Of a stretch of DNA of 43,290 bases, positions 34,052-42,970 are shown in pieces; the first letter of the stretch is position 1; each line of letters begins with the position of its first letter. Position numbers and translations under genes: made by a program. The stretch is from an archaeon HR04 (lineage in GTDB: Archaea > Thermoproteota > Nitrososphaeria > Nitrososphaerales > Nitrosocaldaceae): positions 1 through 43,290 of the forward strand of contig BEHG01000001.1 in assembly GCA_002898655.1 (NCBI GenBank). The letters run 5' to 3'. The notes under the pieces were generated by a model. The model saw nothing but the letters and a program-made list of their open reading frames with translations, searched no databases and was not told where the DNA came from.

Positions 34052-35247
34052 TGGATGTGTATGCAACTACAAATACAAACCATAATCATAACCATCATGA
34101 TCATGCTACTAATGCTAAGAAGGGAAGGGTAGCAGTAGTTGCAATAACGAAGCACGGGCTAGAGATAGCAGGAAGGCTGAAGAGCATCATGCGTGAATGG
34201 GATGTATATGCTCCTGAGAAGTTCAGATCATCTCCAGTAACAAGCATGATGGTGGAGGTGAACTGGTACAATGAGCCTAGTGCAGCGCTTATAGCAAGGC
34301 TCTTCAACTCTTACAATGCCTTAATCTGCATATTCTCCCTAGGGGCAGTGATAAGGATGATTGCACCATACATAAGGGATAAGAGGAGTGATCCTGCTGT
34401 ACTTGTTATAGATGATGCAGCAAGGTTCGTTATAAGTGCATTATCTGGGCATCTAGGAGGGGCAAATGCTCTAGCAAGGCTTGTAGCAAGGATACTAAAC
34501 TCTACCCCTGTTATAACTACTGCTGCAGATGTGAATGAGACTATTGCTGTTGATCTACTAGGCAGTGAGTTTGGATGGCGTATAGATGAGGCTAGTGAGC
34601 ATAACATAACCATGTTGAGTGCTGCAATGGTTAATGAGGAGCCAATAGGCATATACCAGGATGCTGGAGAGCGTGGATGGTGGAGTAAAGAGTTGCCGAA
34701 GAATGTAAGGATATTCAATAGCATAGATGAGCTTAATGCTTCTGGACTCAAAGCACTCATCATAACAGATAGGCTGATAGATGATAGTAGATATGCTGAA
34801 CTCCTTGGTAGGGCAGTTGTTTATAGACCGAAGAGCTTGGTTGTAGGATTAGGGCTACATTGGGATACTAGTAGTGATGAGATTGCAAAGGGTATAGAGC
34901 ATACATTCAAGGATGCTATGCTCAGCATTCACTCAATAAGGTGTATAGCAACTCTAGAGAGAGGGTATGAGGTTAAGGGTCTAAAGGAGTTCAGTGAGCG
35001 TACAGGGATACCAGTTGAGTACTACACAAAGGATCAACTTGCATCCATACAAGTTCCTAACCCATCAACGCTTGTAAAGATGTATGAAGGTACACCTAGC
35101 GTTGCAGAGGCAGCAGCACTTGCAGGTGCTTCAGGTAAAGATATGGAGAAGGATAGGAAGAAGGGTGAGTTGGTGGTAGAGAAGCGCAAGTTCCCTCCAA
35201 ATCTAACGGTTGCTGTTGCAAGGATAATATATGATAGTCAGCAGTAG
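34051..35247 (+). CDS. cbiG: Cobalt-precorrin-5A hydrolase
   Basis: CbiG opens the delta-lactone ring of cobalt-precorrin-5A. Recognisable segments include ALICIFSLGAVIRMIAPYI, the LSGHLGGANALA motif, TTAADVNET and, in the C-terminal domain, SLVVGLGLHWDTSSDEI and RTGIPVEYYT. The first 22 residues are rich in His and Asn (NTNHNHNHHDHATN) and could bind metal; this is inference. Length, 398 residues, fits a complete two-domain protein. The stop is embedded in an AGT/AGC triplet tract that runs on untranslated (35240-35288). Confidence 0.93.
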   Translation: MDVYATTNTNHNHNHHDHATNAKKGRVAVVAITKHGLEIAGRLKSIMREWDVYAPEKFRSSPVTSMMVEVNWYNEPSAALIARLFNSYNALICIFSLGAVIRMIAPYIRDKRSDPAVLVIDDAARFVISALSGHLGGANALARLVARILNSTPVITTAADVNETIAVDLLGSEFGWRIDEASEHNITMLSAAMVNEEPIGIYQDAGERGWWSKELPKNVRIFNSIDELNASGLKALIITDRLIDDSRYAELLGRAVVYRPKSLVVGLGLHWDTSSDEIAKGIEHTFKDAMLSIHSIRCIATLERGYEVKGLKEFSERTGIPVEYYTKDQLASIQVPNPSTLVKMYEGTPSVAEAAALAGASGKDMEKDRKKGELVVEKRKFPPNLTVAVARIIYDSQQ

Positions 35248-35288
35248 TAGTAGAGTAGTAGTGTAGTAGTAGCAGCAGTAGTAGTAGG
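35240..35288. repeat. AGT/AGC triplet repeat spanning the cbiG stop
   Basis: Units of AGT, AGC and TAG continue from the last codons of cbiG into the spacer before cbiX. A stop codon inside a triplet tract means that slippage or point changes could lengthen the C terminus. Confidence 0.7.
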
Positions 35289-35344
35289 TATAGGAGTATA
35301 GTTGTGAAGGGTTTAAGTATAATGTAGGTAGGAATAGATGGTCG

Positions 35345-36118
35345 ATGAGGAAGGGTATACTCCTAATAGATAGAGGTAGCAACGATCCAGATGTACTCCT
35401 CGAACTCTCAGAGTTGTGTGCAATGGTTAGGGATGAGTATATGTATTATGATCATGCTACATTTGCACTACTTGAGGTTACTTCACCAACCATAGAGGAT
35501 GCAATGTTAGAATCTCTAGGCTATGGTGTAGAGCATCTAACTATAGTTCCATACTTCCTCTACCCAGGATTAAAGATGAAGGTTGCTGTGAGTAAGAGCA
35601 TAAAGGTGGCAAGGGACCTAGGTTTAGAGTATACAGTTACTGATTGCTTGAACTACCATGATGAGTTGATAGAACTTGTTAGGGCAAGGGTTGATGAGGC
35701 TATTAAGGGCATAGGTTCGTTCAATTATGGGGAGTGTGATGTACTCCTCATAGGTCATGGGAGTAGCGATAGTGATGCAAGGAGGGTATTCAGGCTTATA
35801 GGTGATAGGTTAAGGCAGTACTACAGGAACCTTGGTATATGCTTCCTAGAGTTGGATGAACCAAACATACATGATGGTATAAAGATGATGCTTGAAGGAG
35901 AGCCTAAACTGCTAATACTCATGCCATACTTTCTGCATAATGGTGAGCATATGAAGCATGATATAAGGGAGGAGGTGGATTCAGCATTGGAGGAGTTCAA
36001 GCCATCATGCAATGTTATAATGGCTAAGCATCTAGGCGTTGATAGAAGGATAGTCAAGGTTATAATGGATAGGATAGGTGAGGCTGGTAAACAATCTACT
36101 TCTAGCATCTATAAATAA
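35345..36118 (+). CDS. cbiX: Sirohydrochlorin cobaltochelatase, two CbiX domains
   Basis: CbiX inserts cobalt into the corrin precursor. The 257-residue protein is a fusion of two CbiX-like halves. The C-terminal half keeps both metal-site histidines: LIGHGSSDSDAR (H138) and YFLHNGEHMKHDI (H202). In the N-terminal half the same places read LLIDRGSNDPD (R10) and YFLYPGLKMKV (K77), so that half has probably lost catalysis and serves structure. The gene is 97 bases after cbiG and on the same strand as cbiD and cbiC. Confidence 0.9.
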   Translation: MRKGILLIDRGSNDPDVLLELSELCAMVRDEYMYYDHATFALLEVTSPTIEDAMLESLGYGVEHLTIVPYFLYPGLKMKVAVSKSIKVARDLGLEYTVTDCLNYHDELIELVRARVDEAIKGIGSFNYGECDVLLIGHGSSDSDARRVFRLIGDRLRQYYRNLGICFLELDEPNIHDGIKMMLEGEPKLLILMPYFLHNGEHMKHDIREEVDSALEEFKPSCNVIMAKHLGVDRRIVKVIMDRIGEAGKQSTSSIYK

Positions 36119-36161
36119 AGAGAAGGATGAGATGGGTAGTAGGAGGTAAGAAGTAGAGAGT

Positions 36162-36215
36162 AGGGAAGGGGAAGGAGGAGAAGAAGGAGAAGAAGGAGGA
36201 GGGAGGGAGAGAAAG
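36162..36215 (+). repeat. Polypurine tract directly before cbiC
   Basis: Fifty-four uninterrupted purines (GGAGAAG and GGAGG units) end two bases before the cbiC start. It contains many Shine-Dalgarno-like GGAGG copies, so it may also act as a strong ribosome-binding region. Confidence 0.6.
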
Positions 36216-36217
36216 CA

Positions 36218-36868
36218 ATGTCAAAAGGGGATGAGATAGAGGAGAGGAGCATGCAGATAATAGAGGAGGAGGTAGGTAGTGCTAAATACAACTACGCTAG
36301 TGATGAGTGGATTGTGGTAAGGAGGATAATACATGCGACTGCTGACTTTGATTACGCTAGAAGCAATATAGACTCTATAGTCTTCAGCAGGAATGCTATA
36401 GCAAGTGCGCTCTCTGCAATTGGGAGGAGGTGCAGCATAGTATGCGATACAGACATAATCCCTGCAGCACTTAACAAGAGCGCACTGAATGCTTTGGGGC
36501 TTGAGTGCATATCTAGGATATCGGACCAATCTGTTATAGAGGAGGCTAGGAGGAGTAATAGAACTAGGGCAGAGGTTGCTATGAGGATGGTAAGGGATCA
36601 TATAAGTGATGGTATAGTTGCAATAGGTAATGCACCAACTGCACTGTATGAGTTGGTAAGGATGGTGAGGGATGATGGTGTAAAGCCAATGCTTGTTATA
36701 GCACTTCCAGTCGGGTTTGTATCTGCGGTTGAGAGCAAGATTATGATGATTAATGTTGCAGACGAGCATGGTGTAGAGTATATATCCAACAGGGGTAGGA
36801 AGGGAGGGAGTACAGTAGTAGCAGCAATACTCAATGCACTATTCAAACTGTATATGCAAAGAAGGTAA
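36218..36868 (+). CDS. cbiC: Cobalt-precorrin-8 methylmutase
   Basis: CbiC moves a methyl group to form cobyrinate. The catalytic-histidine segment RRIIHATADFDYA (H39), the CDTDIIPAALN region, AIGNAPTALYEL and the C-terminal RGRKGGSTVVAAILNAL identify the family. The size (216 residues) is typical. The N-terminal 15 residues are charged and variable. It follows cbiX by about 100 bases and converges with cbiA. Confidence 0.93.
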   Translation: MSKGDEIEERSMQIIEEEVGSAKYNYASDEWIVVRRIIHATADFDYARSNIDSIVFSRNAIASALSAIGRRCSIVCDTDIIPAALNKSALNALGLECISRISDQSVIEEARRSNRTRAEVAMRMVRDHISDGIVAIGNAPTALYELVRMVRDDGVKPMLVIALPVGFVSAVESKIMMINVADEHGVEYISNRGRKGGSTVVAAILNALFKLYMQRR

Positions 36869-36913
36869 ACCATTGTAATAAATGGCTACGTGTAGAATTT
36901 GGTGGCTATTCTC

Positions 36914-38314
36914 TTATCTTCTTGAGTATATCTTGCATGAGGCTATGAACCTCTCAACAAGGTTCTTGTGTGAGAAGTGTAGATGCATGTATGATGCAAG
37001 TGTGTTATGCACCATGAACCCATCCCTGCTGCCATCAACACCCTTCCCCCTCAACATCTCATACGCAAACCTGCTATCCCTTGCTATATCTACTAGAGTT
37101 GAGTAGTGGAACTCATGACCCCTAACCATGCTTCCATGCTCTGCAAGTATGCATGGGTTACTTACCCTAGCCTCTGTATAATTTAGCGTTAACCTTCTAT
37201 CCATAATTGTATCAGCATCTACAAGCCCAACCATATCATGCTTTGAGCCATCTTGATCAGTTATGCTTCTGCTTAGATACATAAGCCCACCACACTCAGC
37301 ATACACTGGCATGCCATCCTCAGCATGCTCCTTTATTCTACGCATCATCCTGCTATTACTTGCAAGCAACTCTGCAAGGACCTCTGGGAAGCCTCCCCCT
37401 ATGTAGAGACCATCACACACTGGTGGCTCCTCATCCTTGATGGGGCTAAAGTATACAACCCTAGCATATCTTGAGAGCATCTCTAGGTTATCAGCATAGT
37501 AGAAGTTGAATGACTCATCCAATGCAACTCCTACTGTGACTGTATGATCCTTTATGCTTGATACCTCCATGCTTGTATGCTTGAGTGTGAGTGCTTGTGC
37601 ACGCTCTGCAACAGCAATTATCCCATCAACGTTAAGATGCTCGCTAACATACCTTGCAGTTGCCAATGCATCATCCCTTGCATCCCTACTCTCATGAGTT
37701 GGTACAAGCCCAAGGTGCCTCTCCTTCAACATTATATCCTTGTTGCGTCTAACCACACCAAAGACTGGTATACCCTTCTGCTCAAGTGCATCCTTGCAGT
37801 ATCTTGCATGCCTATCCCCTGCAACGTTGTTGAGTATAACACCCTTGACCTTAACTGCTCTATTGAATTCAATGAACCCAAGGGCCATTGCAGCAACAGA
37901 CCTTGCTGCTTTGCTAGCATCGATAACAAGTATAACTGGACTATCGAGCAGGGTAGCAACATGTGCAGTGCTTGCATAATCATCCATGCCAGATAGACCA
38001 TCGTATAGCCCCATAACCCCTTCTATCACTGCTACATCTGCATTGGATGAACGCATTGCATTAATGAAGATCTCAAGCAGATTATCCTCGCCCATCAACC
38101 ATGGATCTAGATTCCTACTTGGTATACCAGTTATGCTTGTATGATATGAAGGGTCTATGTAGTCTGGCCCAACCTTGAATCCTTGAACCCTGTAACCTTT
38201 AGCCTTGAGAGCATGCATCAAGCCTATGGTTATGCTGGTCTTGCCAACTCCACTGTTTGTTCCTGCTATAACAACCCTTGCATGCTTATGCCTTTCAGCA
38301 TCATAGATGCCCAT
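36914..38314 (-). CDS. cbiA: Cobyrinate a,c-diamide synthase
   Basis: The enzyme amidates the a and c side chains of cobyrinate with glutamine and ATP. The N-terminal ATPase part has GTNSGVGKTSITIG (residues 18-31) and VGPDYIDPSYH; EGVMGLYDG follows at about 99-106. The C-terminal glutaminase part has YIGGGFPE and the nucleophile C341 in YAECGGLMYLS, and ends with a conserved-type HLHFSHKN. Length, 466 residues, is normal and there is no low-complexity insert. It is transcribed opposite to the rest of the cluster, with a TATA-like TTTATTTAAAC about 27 bases upstream of the start. Confidence 0.94.
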   Translation of the reverse strand: MGIYDAERHKHARVVIAGTNSGVGKTSITIGLMHALKAKGYRVQGFKVGPDYIDPSYHTSITGIPSRNLDPWLMGEDNLLEIFINAMRSSNADVAVIEGVMGLYDGLSGMDDYASTAHVATLLDSPVILVIDASKAARSVAAMALGFIEFNRAVKVKGVILNNVAGDRHARYCKDALEQKGIPVFGVVRRNKDIMLKERHLGLVPTHESRDARDDALATARYVSEHLNVDGIIAVAERAQALTLKHTSMEVSSIKDHTVTVGVALDESFNFYYADNLEMLSRYARVVYFSPIKDEEPPVCDGLYIGGGFPEVLAELLASNSRMMRRIKEHAEDGMPVYAECGGLMYLSRSITDQDGSKHDMVGLVDADTIMDRRLTLNYTEARVSNPCILAEHGSMVRGHEFHYSTLVDIARDSRFAYEMLRGKGVDGSRDGFMVHNTLASYMHLHFSHKNLVERFIASCKIYSRR

Positions 38315-38383
38315 ATGCTTGATTGATTAGCATGGTTTTTATTTAAACTTCAGGTTAGCAGGATACTTGAGGATGAGAAGGTG

Positions 38384-39100
38384 ATGGAGCAAGAACATGA
38401 GGAGGAGAAGGAGGAGAAGAAGCAGGAGCAGAATAGAGCAAGAGTAGATGGTAGCAGTAAGAGGATGGAGGATATGAAGTGTAGTGGTAGTAAGGGTTAT
38501 GGAGAAGGAGGAGGAGAAGGAGGAGAAGAAGAGAAGAAGAAGGAGGAGAAGGAAGAAAAGAATGCAAGAGGTAGGAGGGGCCTTATCATAGTCTACACTG
38601 GCAATGGCAAGGGTAAGACCACAGCAGCACTTGGCATGGCAGTTAGAGCAGTAGGCCATGGCATGAGGGTTCTCATGGTACAGTTCATCAAGGGCTCTTG
38701 GCACTATGGTGAGATGGATGGTGCACTGAGGCTTAGGCCAGAGTTCGAACTAATAACAGCAGGGAGAGGCTTTGTAGGCATAATGGATGATAACCTTCCA
38801 AGGGAAGCACATGTAGAGGCTGCAAGGGAAGCGTTAAGGGTAAGCATGGAGAAGATACTCTCTGGCATATACGATATAGTGATACTGGATGAGGTTAACT
38901 ATGCTGTAAGGTTAGGGCTTATAAGTATAGAGGATGTACTTGAACTTATAAGGATTAAGCCATACAGTACAACACTTGTCCTTACAGGCAACTATGCTGA
39001 TGAAAGGGTCTTAGATATTGCTGATCTGGTTACTGAGATGAGGGAGGTTAAGCATCCGTTCAGGAAGGGAGTGAGAGCACTCAAGGGTGTTGACTTTTAG
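38384..39100 (+). CDS. cobO: Corrinoid adenosyltransferase (CobA/CobO type) with charged N-terminal tail
   Basis: This enzyme transfers the adenosyl group of ATP to reduced corrinoids. The P-loop VYTGNGKGKTTAALG begins near residue 70, followed by MVQFIKGSWHYGEM, DIVILDEVNYAV and LVLTGNYADERVLDIADLVTEM. The first 62 residues, rich in Glu, Lys and Gly, are low-complexity, encoded by a purine-rich GGAGAAG tract; the core of about 175 residues is complete. The start is the ATG at 38384, just after a GTG. It is divergent from cbiA. Confidence 0.93.
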   Translation: MEQEHEEEKEEKKQEQNRARVDGSSKRMEDMKCSGSKGYGEGGGEGGEEEKKKEEKEEKNARGRRGLIIVYTGNGKGKTTAALGMAVRAVGHGMRVLMVQFIKGSWHYGEMDGALRLRPEFELITAGRGFVGIMDDNLPREAHVEAAREALRVSMEKILSGIYDIVILDEVNYAVRLGLISIEDVLELIRIKPYSTTLVLTGNYADERVLDIADLVTEMREVKHPFRKGVRALKGVDF

Positions 39101-39160
39101 TTAGTTGTTGCTACTGTTGTTGTCATTATCGTTGGTTGGTTGATTGGTTGGTTAATTAGC
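39098..39160. repeat. GTT/GGTT repeat tract after cobO
   Basis: TAGT, TGTT and GGTTGGTT units fill the space between cobO and the eIF2 alpha gene. No gene is seen in the spacer. Confidence 0.65.
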
Positions 39161-39234
39161 AAGCTAGACAACCAGAGAGCAAGTAGTTAGATCGTTAGCA
39201 ACATTAAATTATAGAGGATCAATGCAAGGATGGT

Positions 39235-40041
39235 ATGAGGTATAAGCAAGATCAAGCACTGCCAGAGGAAGGGGATCTTGTAATGGCTACTGTGCAAGAG
39301 GTCTTCCCTCAAGGCGCATATGTTACACTTGATGAGTACGATGGGCTGTTGGGCTTCCTACATGTATCAGAGATAGCAACCGGATGGATAAGGAATATAG
39401 AGCATTACGTTAGGCCAAAGCAGAAGGTAGTGCTCAAGGTGATAAGGGTTAACAGAGCAAGGAGGGAAGTAGATCTCTCGCTTAGGCAGGTTACTAATGA
39501 GGAGAGGAGGTTAAAGGTTATGGAGGTTAAGAGGGCAGAGAAGGCTAATGCATTCCTTAGCATCATAAGGGAGAGATGCTCAAGCATGAGCGATGATGAG
39601 TTTGATAGATGTGTTAGCCTTATCAGGGATGAGTATCCTATGCTCTACGATATGTTTGAGGATGTTGCAAGGAAGGGTACAAAGGTCCTTGAGGAGTTGA
39701 ACCTCCCAAAGGAGATGGTTGATGCTATCGTTGATATAAGCAGTAAGATACCATTGCCTAAGGTAGAGGTTGGAGGTATAATGGAGATAACATGCTCTAG
39801 GTCAGATGGAATAGATGTTATAAAGGATGTGCTTACAAGTGTAGAGGGGAATAGGCATAATGCTGATGTGAGCATAACCTATCTAGGTGCACCAAAGTAC
39901 AGGCTTGTTATAAGTGCAGAAAACTTCAAGGTTGCAGAGAAGGCATTGAACTCTATACTCCAGAGCATTCAGAAGGGTATTGAGAAGAAGGGAGGCACGT
40001 TCAAGTTCACCAGAGAGGAGTCAAGGAAGGGTGTAACATGA
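39235..40041 (+). CDS. Translation initiation factor aIF2 alpha subunit
   Basis: The alpha subunit of the factor that brings initiator tRNA to the ribosome. The S1-type OB domain is at the N terminus (GDLVMATVQEVFPQGAYVTL, then GFLHVSEIATGWIRNI and RREVDLSLRQVT), then a helical domain and an alpha/beta domain containing DVSITYLGAPKYRLVI. Length, 268 residues, is as expected. A TATA-like ACATTAAATTATAG (39200-39213) lies about 27 bases before the start. The end overlaps nop10 by 4 bases, the usual archaeal arrangement. Confidence 0.96.
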   Translation: MRYKQDQALPEEGDLVMATVQEVFPQGAYVTLDEYDGLLGFLHVSEIATGWIRNIEHYVRPKQKVVLKVIRVNRARREVDLSLRQVTNEERRLKVMEVKRAEKANAFLSIIRERCSSMSDDEFDRCVSLIRDEYPMLYDMFEDVARKGTKVLEELNLPKEMVDAIVDISSKIPLPKVEVGGIMEITCSRSDGIDVIKDVLTSVEGNRHNADVSITYLGAPKYRLVISAENFKVAEKALNSILQSIQKGIEKKGGTFKFTREESRKGVT

Positions 40042-40226
40042 AGCACTTGTTGAGGAGATGCTACACCTGTAAGATATATACTCTAAAGCAGGAGTGCCCA
40101 AGATGCCATGGTTTAACCCATGATCCACACCCACCAAAGTTCTCACCAGATGATAGGTATGCTAGGTATAGGATAGCAGATAGATATAAGGCTGATAGTG
40201 ATGGATGTAGCAAGAGTGAGGGATGA
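40038..40226 (+). CDS. Nop10, H/ACA RNP component
   Basis: A 62-residue protein with the zinc-ribbon cysteines C8/C11 (RCYTCKIYTL) and C20/C23 (CPRCHG) followed by the conserved HDPHPPKFSPDDRYARYR. Nop10 is part of the RNA-guided pseudouridylation complex. Translational coupling to the aIF2 alpha gene is suggested by the 4-base overlap. The last 12 residues are variable. Confidence 0.95.
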   Translation: MKHLLRRCYTCKIYTLKQECPRCHGLTHDPHPPKFSPDDRYARYRIADRYKADSDGCSKSEG

Positions 40227-40308
40227 TGGTTCAGATGATTGACACCATCCATCAATAGATGTTATAACAAATAGATAGATGATGGTGGTGGTGATGGTGG
40301 TGTTTCTG

Positions 40309-40992
40309 CTAGTAATCATCAACAGGCTTCAGTATGTGAACATTGCACTCCTTTACCATGCTCTTGAACCTCTCAGCATCCCTCTGAGAGCCTACTATTG
40401 TACCATAGTGCATTGGTATAGCGATCTTTGGCTTCACCATACCTACAGCCTGAACAGCCTCATCTGCAGTCATAACATAGGTTCCACTAACAGGAAGCAA
40501 TGCTACATCTATGTTTGAGAGGCTCCTCAACTCTTCTACAGCATCGGTATCCCCAGCATGGTATATCCTTACACCATCAACTGTGACCACAAACCCAACC
40601 ATGCCAGCATCCTTTGGATGGAAGGGCTTCCTGGTATCTGGGTTTATCTTGTTTATGTTGTATGCTGGTACAGCCTCAACTGCTATCCCTTGTACATCAA
40701 CCTTATCCCATGGTTTAACTACCTTTACCTCCTTAACCTTTACACCTCTCATCCCATCAGCACAACTCTTGGTTGTAACTACTGTGGTCTTATCTGCTGC
40801 TATAACCTTCCTTGCATCCTCTATGCTAAGATGGTCGAAGTGTTCATGTGAGATGAGCAGTAGATCTGCCCTATCCCTTGCTTCCTTCCTCAACTTGTAG
40901 GGGTCTATGTATATTACTGCACCAGAACTACTACTAATCTTGAATGTATCATGCCCAAGCCATGCTATCCTTACACCCTTGTACTCAAGCAT
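40309..40992 (-). CDS. UPF0173 metal-dependent hydrolase
   Basis: A metallo-beta-lactamase-fold hydrolase of 227 residues. The metal motif SHEHFDHLS is near residues 48-56, with YHAGDTDA and the C-terminal IPMHYGTIVGS as further ligands. This family is widespread in bacteria and archaea, and its substrate is not established. It is read towards nop10 and lies downstream of the PIN endonuclease gene, 35 bases away, so it may be co-transcribed with it. Confidence 0.88.
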   Translation of the reverse strand: MLEYKGVRIAWLGHDTFKISSSSGAVIYIDPYKLRKEARDRADLLLISHEHFDHLSIEDARKVIAADKTTVVTTKSCADGMRGVKVKEVKVVKPWDKVDVQGIAVEAVPAYNINKINPDTRKPFHPKDAGMVGFVVTVDGVRIYHAGDTDAVEELRSLSNIDVALLPVSGTYVMTADEAVQAVGMVKPKIAIPMHYGTIVGSQRDAERFKSMVKECNVHILKPVDDY

Positions 40993-41027
40993 ATGCTTAC
41001 TTACCTTAGAATACTTAAAAACTTATA

Positions 41028-41471
41028 CTATGCTATGGTTAGTGTATCATCCTGTAGTGTTATTATACCTGGGCACCTTCCTCTCAACCTCTTGATCATC
41101 TCTCTATCAAGGGTTGCAACATAGCACCCAGCAGATTCAGCATATCCAACTATGAGATCATCTACATCACTACTAACACCCTTTGCACTCTTCCCTTCTG
41201 TATCACTAACCTTACTGATATCTATCATCCTAGCCTTAGATCTGAACCTAGCATCGTAGATGAGCTTTAGTGCAGCCCTGGCCTCTCTAGCCCTCTTCAC
41301 GCCTGCATCAATAGCAATCCTCTCAAGTTCCCTAACAACAACATCAGGGATAAGGAACTCAACCCTGCCTAGTTTAACCTCTAACCTATCCATACCCTTG
41401 ATGGGTATGTTTGCCATTGCAATGATGAAGCTTGTATCAACCAGCACTTCAACCATATTTACCATCATCAT
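41028..41471 (-). CDS. FCF1/Nob1-like PIN-domain endonuclease
   Basis: The 147-residue protein has PIN acidic positions in VLVDTSFIIAMAN (D12), PDVVVRELERIA (E48 region) and SSDVDDLIVGYAESAGCYVATLDREM (D105/D106, D123 regions). A short Ser/Lys insert lies at about 91-99. Proteins of this type next to the aIF2 gamma gene are common in archaea and thought to act in rRNA maturation, and the order eS6 - aIF2 gamma - PIN is a conserved block. Start at 41471 with two alternative ATGs close by; a TATA-like box lies about 27 bases upstream. Confidence 0.88.
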   Translation of the reverse strand: MMMVNMVEVLVDTSFIIAMANIPIKGMDRLEVKLGRVEFLIPDVVVRELERIAIDAGVKRAREARAALKLIYDARFRSKARMIDISKVSDTEGKSAKGVSSDVDDLIVGYAESAGCYVATLDREMIKRLRGRCPGIITLQDDTLTIA

Positions 41472-41565
41472 TAGTCATCAATTCATCTTTACTCATAAAT
41501 TACAGGAAGGAGTAGAGAGTATATCAATACACCAATCCACCAATTCATCCATCCATCCATCAGTT

Positions 41566-42849
41566 CTACACTATCATACCAGCACCTATCAGCCTCCACC
41601 TATCTGCTATCCTCCTACTTATTGCTACCCTGCTCTTTGCTATTGCACATACAGGCCTCTTCAGCTTTACATTAAGCCTACTATCATGTACAGATTTGAC
41701 GGTTGCTAGAACAACAGCAGTACCTATGTTGAGCCTCAAAGACTCATTCACCCTCACTGGCTCAACCTTGATGAGATCTTGTGTACCAACTGCAGTATCA
41801 AAGAGATCACTATCTATGGTAAGTTCATCGAGCTCCTTTGGTAGCCTACCAGGCTTGCCTACTACAGAGCCTACCAGGGAATCGCTCTTTGTGTATGCTG
41901 GATCTAACTTTGTACCTATAGCAATAAGTCCACTAGGTCTAACAAACTCAACATGCCCTGCACCAGTTACTAGGCTTACAGCCTTGGTAACTATAGGCTC
42001 GTATGAACCCTTTCTCTCATCGTATATCCCAGGTCTTATCTCTATCTCATCCCCAACCCTCAACTCCCCTTGCAGTAGTGAACCTCCAACTACCCCTCCC
42101 TTGAGATCGGTTATCTTTGTTCCAGGTTTATTTACATCGAAGGATCTGAGAACATGCATTATAGGATCGAGTGAGGGGTTCCTTGATGGTGTTGGTATGC
42201 TCTCCTCTATAGCCTGTATCAACGCATCTATGTTCACCTTCTGTTGTGCAGATACTGGTATTATCTGCACATCCCTACCTCCATCACCATCCTCACCCAT
42301 GTACTCTGCTATGAACTGCTTTATGCTCTCGTAGTTTGCTTTAGCATCATCATAACCTACAAGGTCTACCTTGTTCTGTACAACAACTATATTCCTTATG
42401 CCTAGTATCCTCAGTGCCATCATATGCTCCCTTGTTTGTGGCTTAGGTACTGGCTCATTTGCTGCTATAACAAGTATAGCACCATCCATGAGTGCTGCGC
42501 CAGATAGCATATTTGCCATCAGACTCTCATGCCCTGGCGAGTCTACAAAACTTACTACCCTGCTCAACTCACATTTATTGCTACACCTGCTGCATGATGG
42601 GGATGTTGAGTAGCACTCTGGCGCACTGCATTCTTTGCATCTATAGAATGCTGCATCTGCATAACCAACCTTTATTGTTATGCCCCTCTTCAACTCCTCA
42701 CTATGAGCACTTGTCCATACACCAGTTATTGCCTCCACTAGCGTTGTCTTGCCATGATCAACATGACCTGCGGTACCTATGTTCACACATGGTTGATAAC
42801 CATACTGCTTCACATACCACTCTGGAAGGGTATCTCTCCAGTTCAACAC
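41566..42849 (-). CDS. Translation initiation factor aIF2 gamma subunit
   Basis: The GTPase subunit of aIF2. The G1 motif GTAGHVDHGKTT is at about residues 25-36, then switch 1 (RGITIKVGYADAAFY), the four-cysteine zinc knuckle (CKECSAPEC, CSRCSNKC), VDSPGHE and NKVD. The remaining residues form the two beta-barrel domains. The 427-residue length is normal. The likely start is GTG 42849 or the TTG next to it. It is between eS6 (upstream) and the PIN gene (downstream). Confidence 0.96.
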   Translation of the reverse strand: MLNWRDTLPEWYVKQYGYQPCVNIGTAGHVDHGKTTLVEAITGVWTSAHSEELKRGITIKVGYADAAFYRCKECSAPECYSTSPSCSRCSNKCELSRVVSFVDSPGHESLMANMLSGAALMDGAILVIAANEPVPKPQTREHMMALRILGIRNIVVVQNKVDLVGYDDAKANYESIKQFIAEYMGEDGDGGRDVQIIPVSAQQKVNIDALIQAIEESIPTPSRNPSLDPIMHVLRSFDVNKPGTKITDLKGGVVGGSLLQGELRVGDEIEIRPGIYDERKGSYEPIVTKAVSLVTGAGHVEFVRPSGLIAIGTKLDPAYTKSDSLVGSVVGKPGRLPKELDELTIDSDLFDTAVGTQDLIKVEPVRVNESLRLNIGTAVVLATVKSVHDSRLNVKLKRPVCAIAKSRVAISRRIADRWRLIGAGMIV

Positions 42850-42970
42850 ACTTGCTAATGATGAGGGATGGTATTAACCTTTGTATATGTATATGTATGG
42901 GTTGAGAGCAACTAGCAAGCAAGTAATTGATCCAAGATCTAACATAAACCAGATATATGCTTGAGACTAG

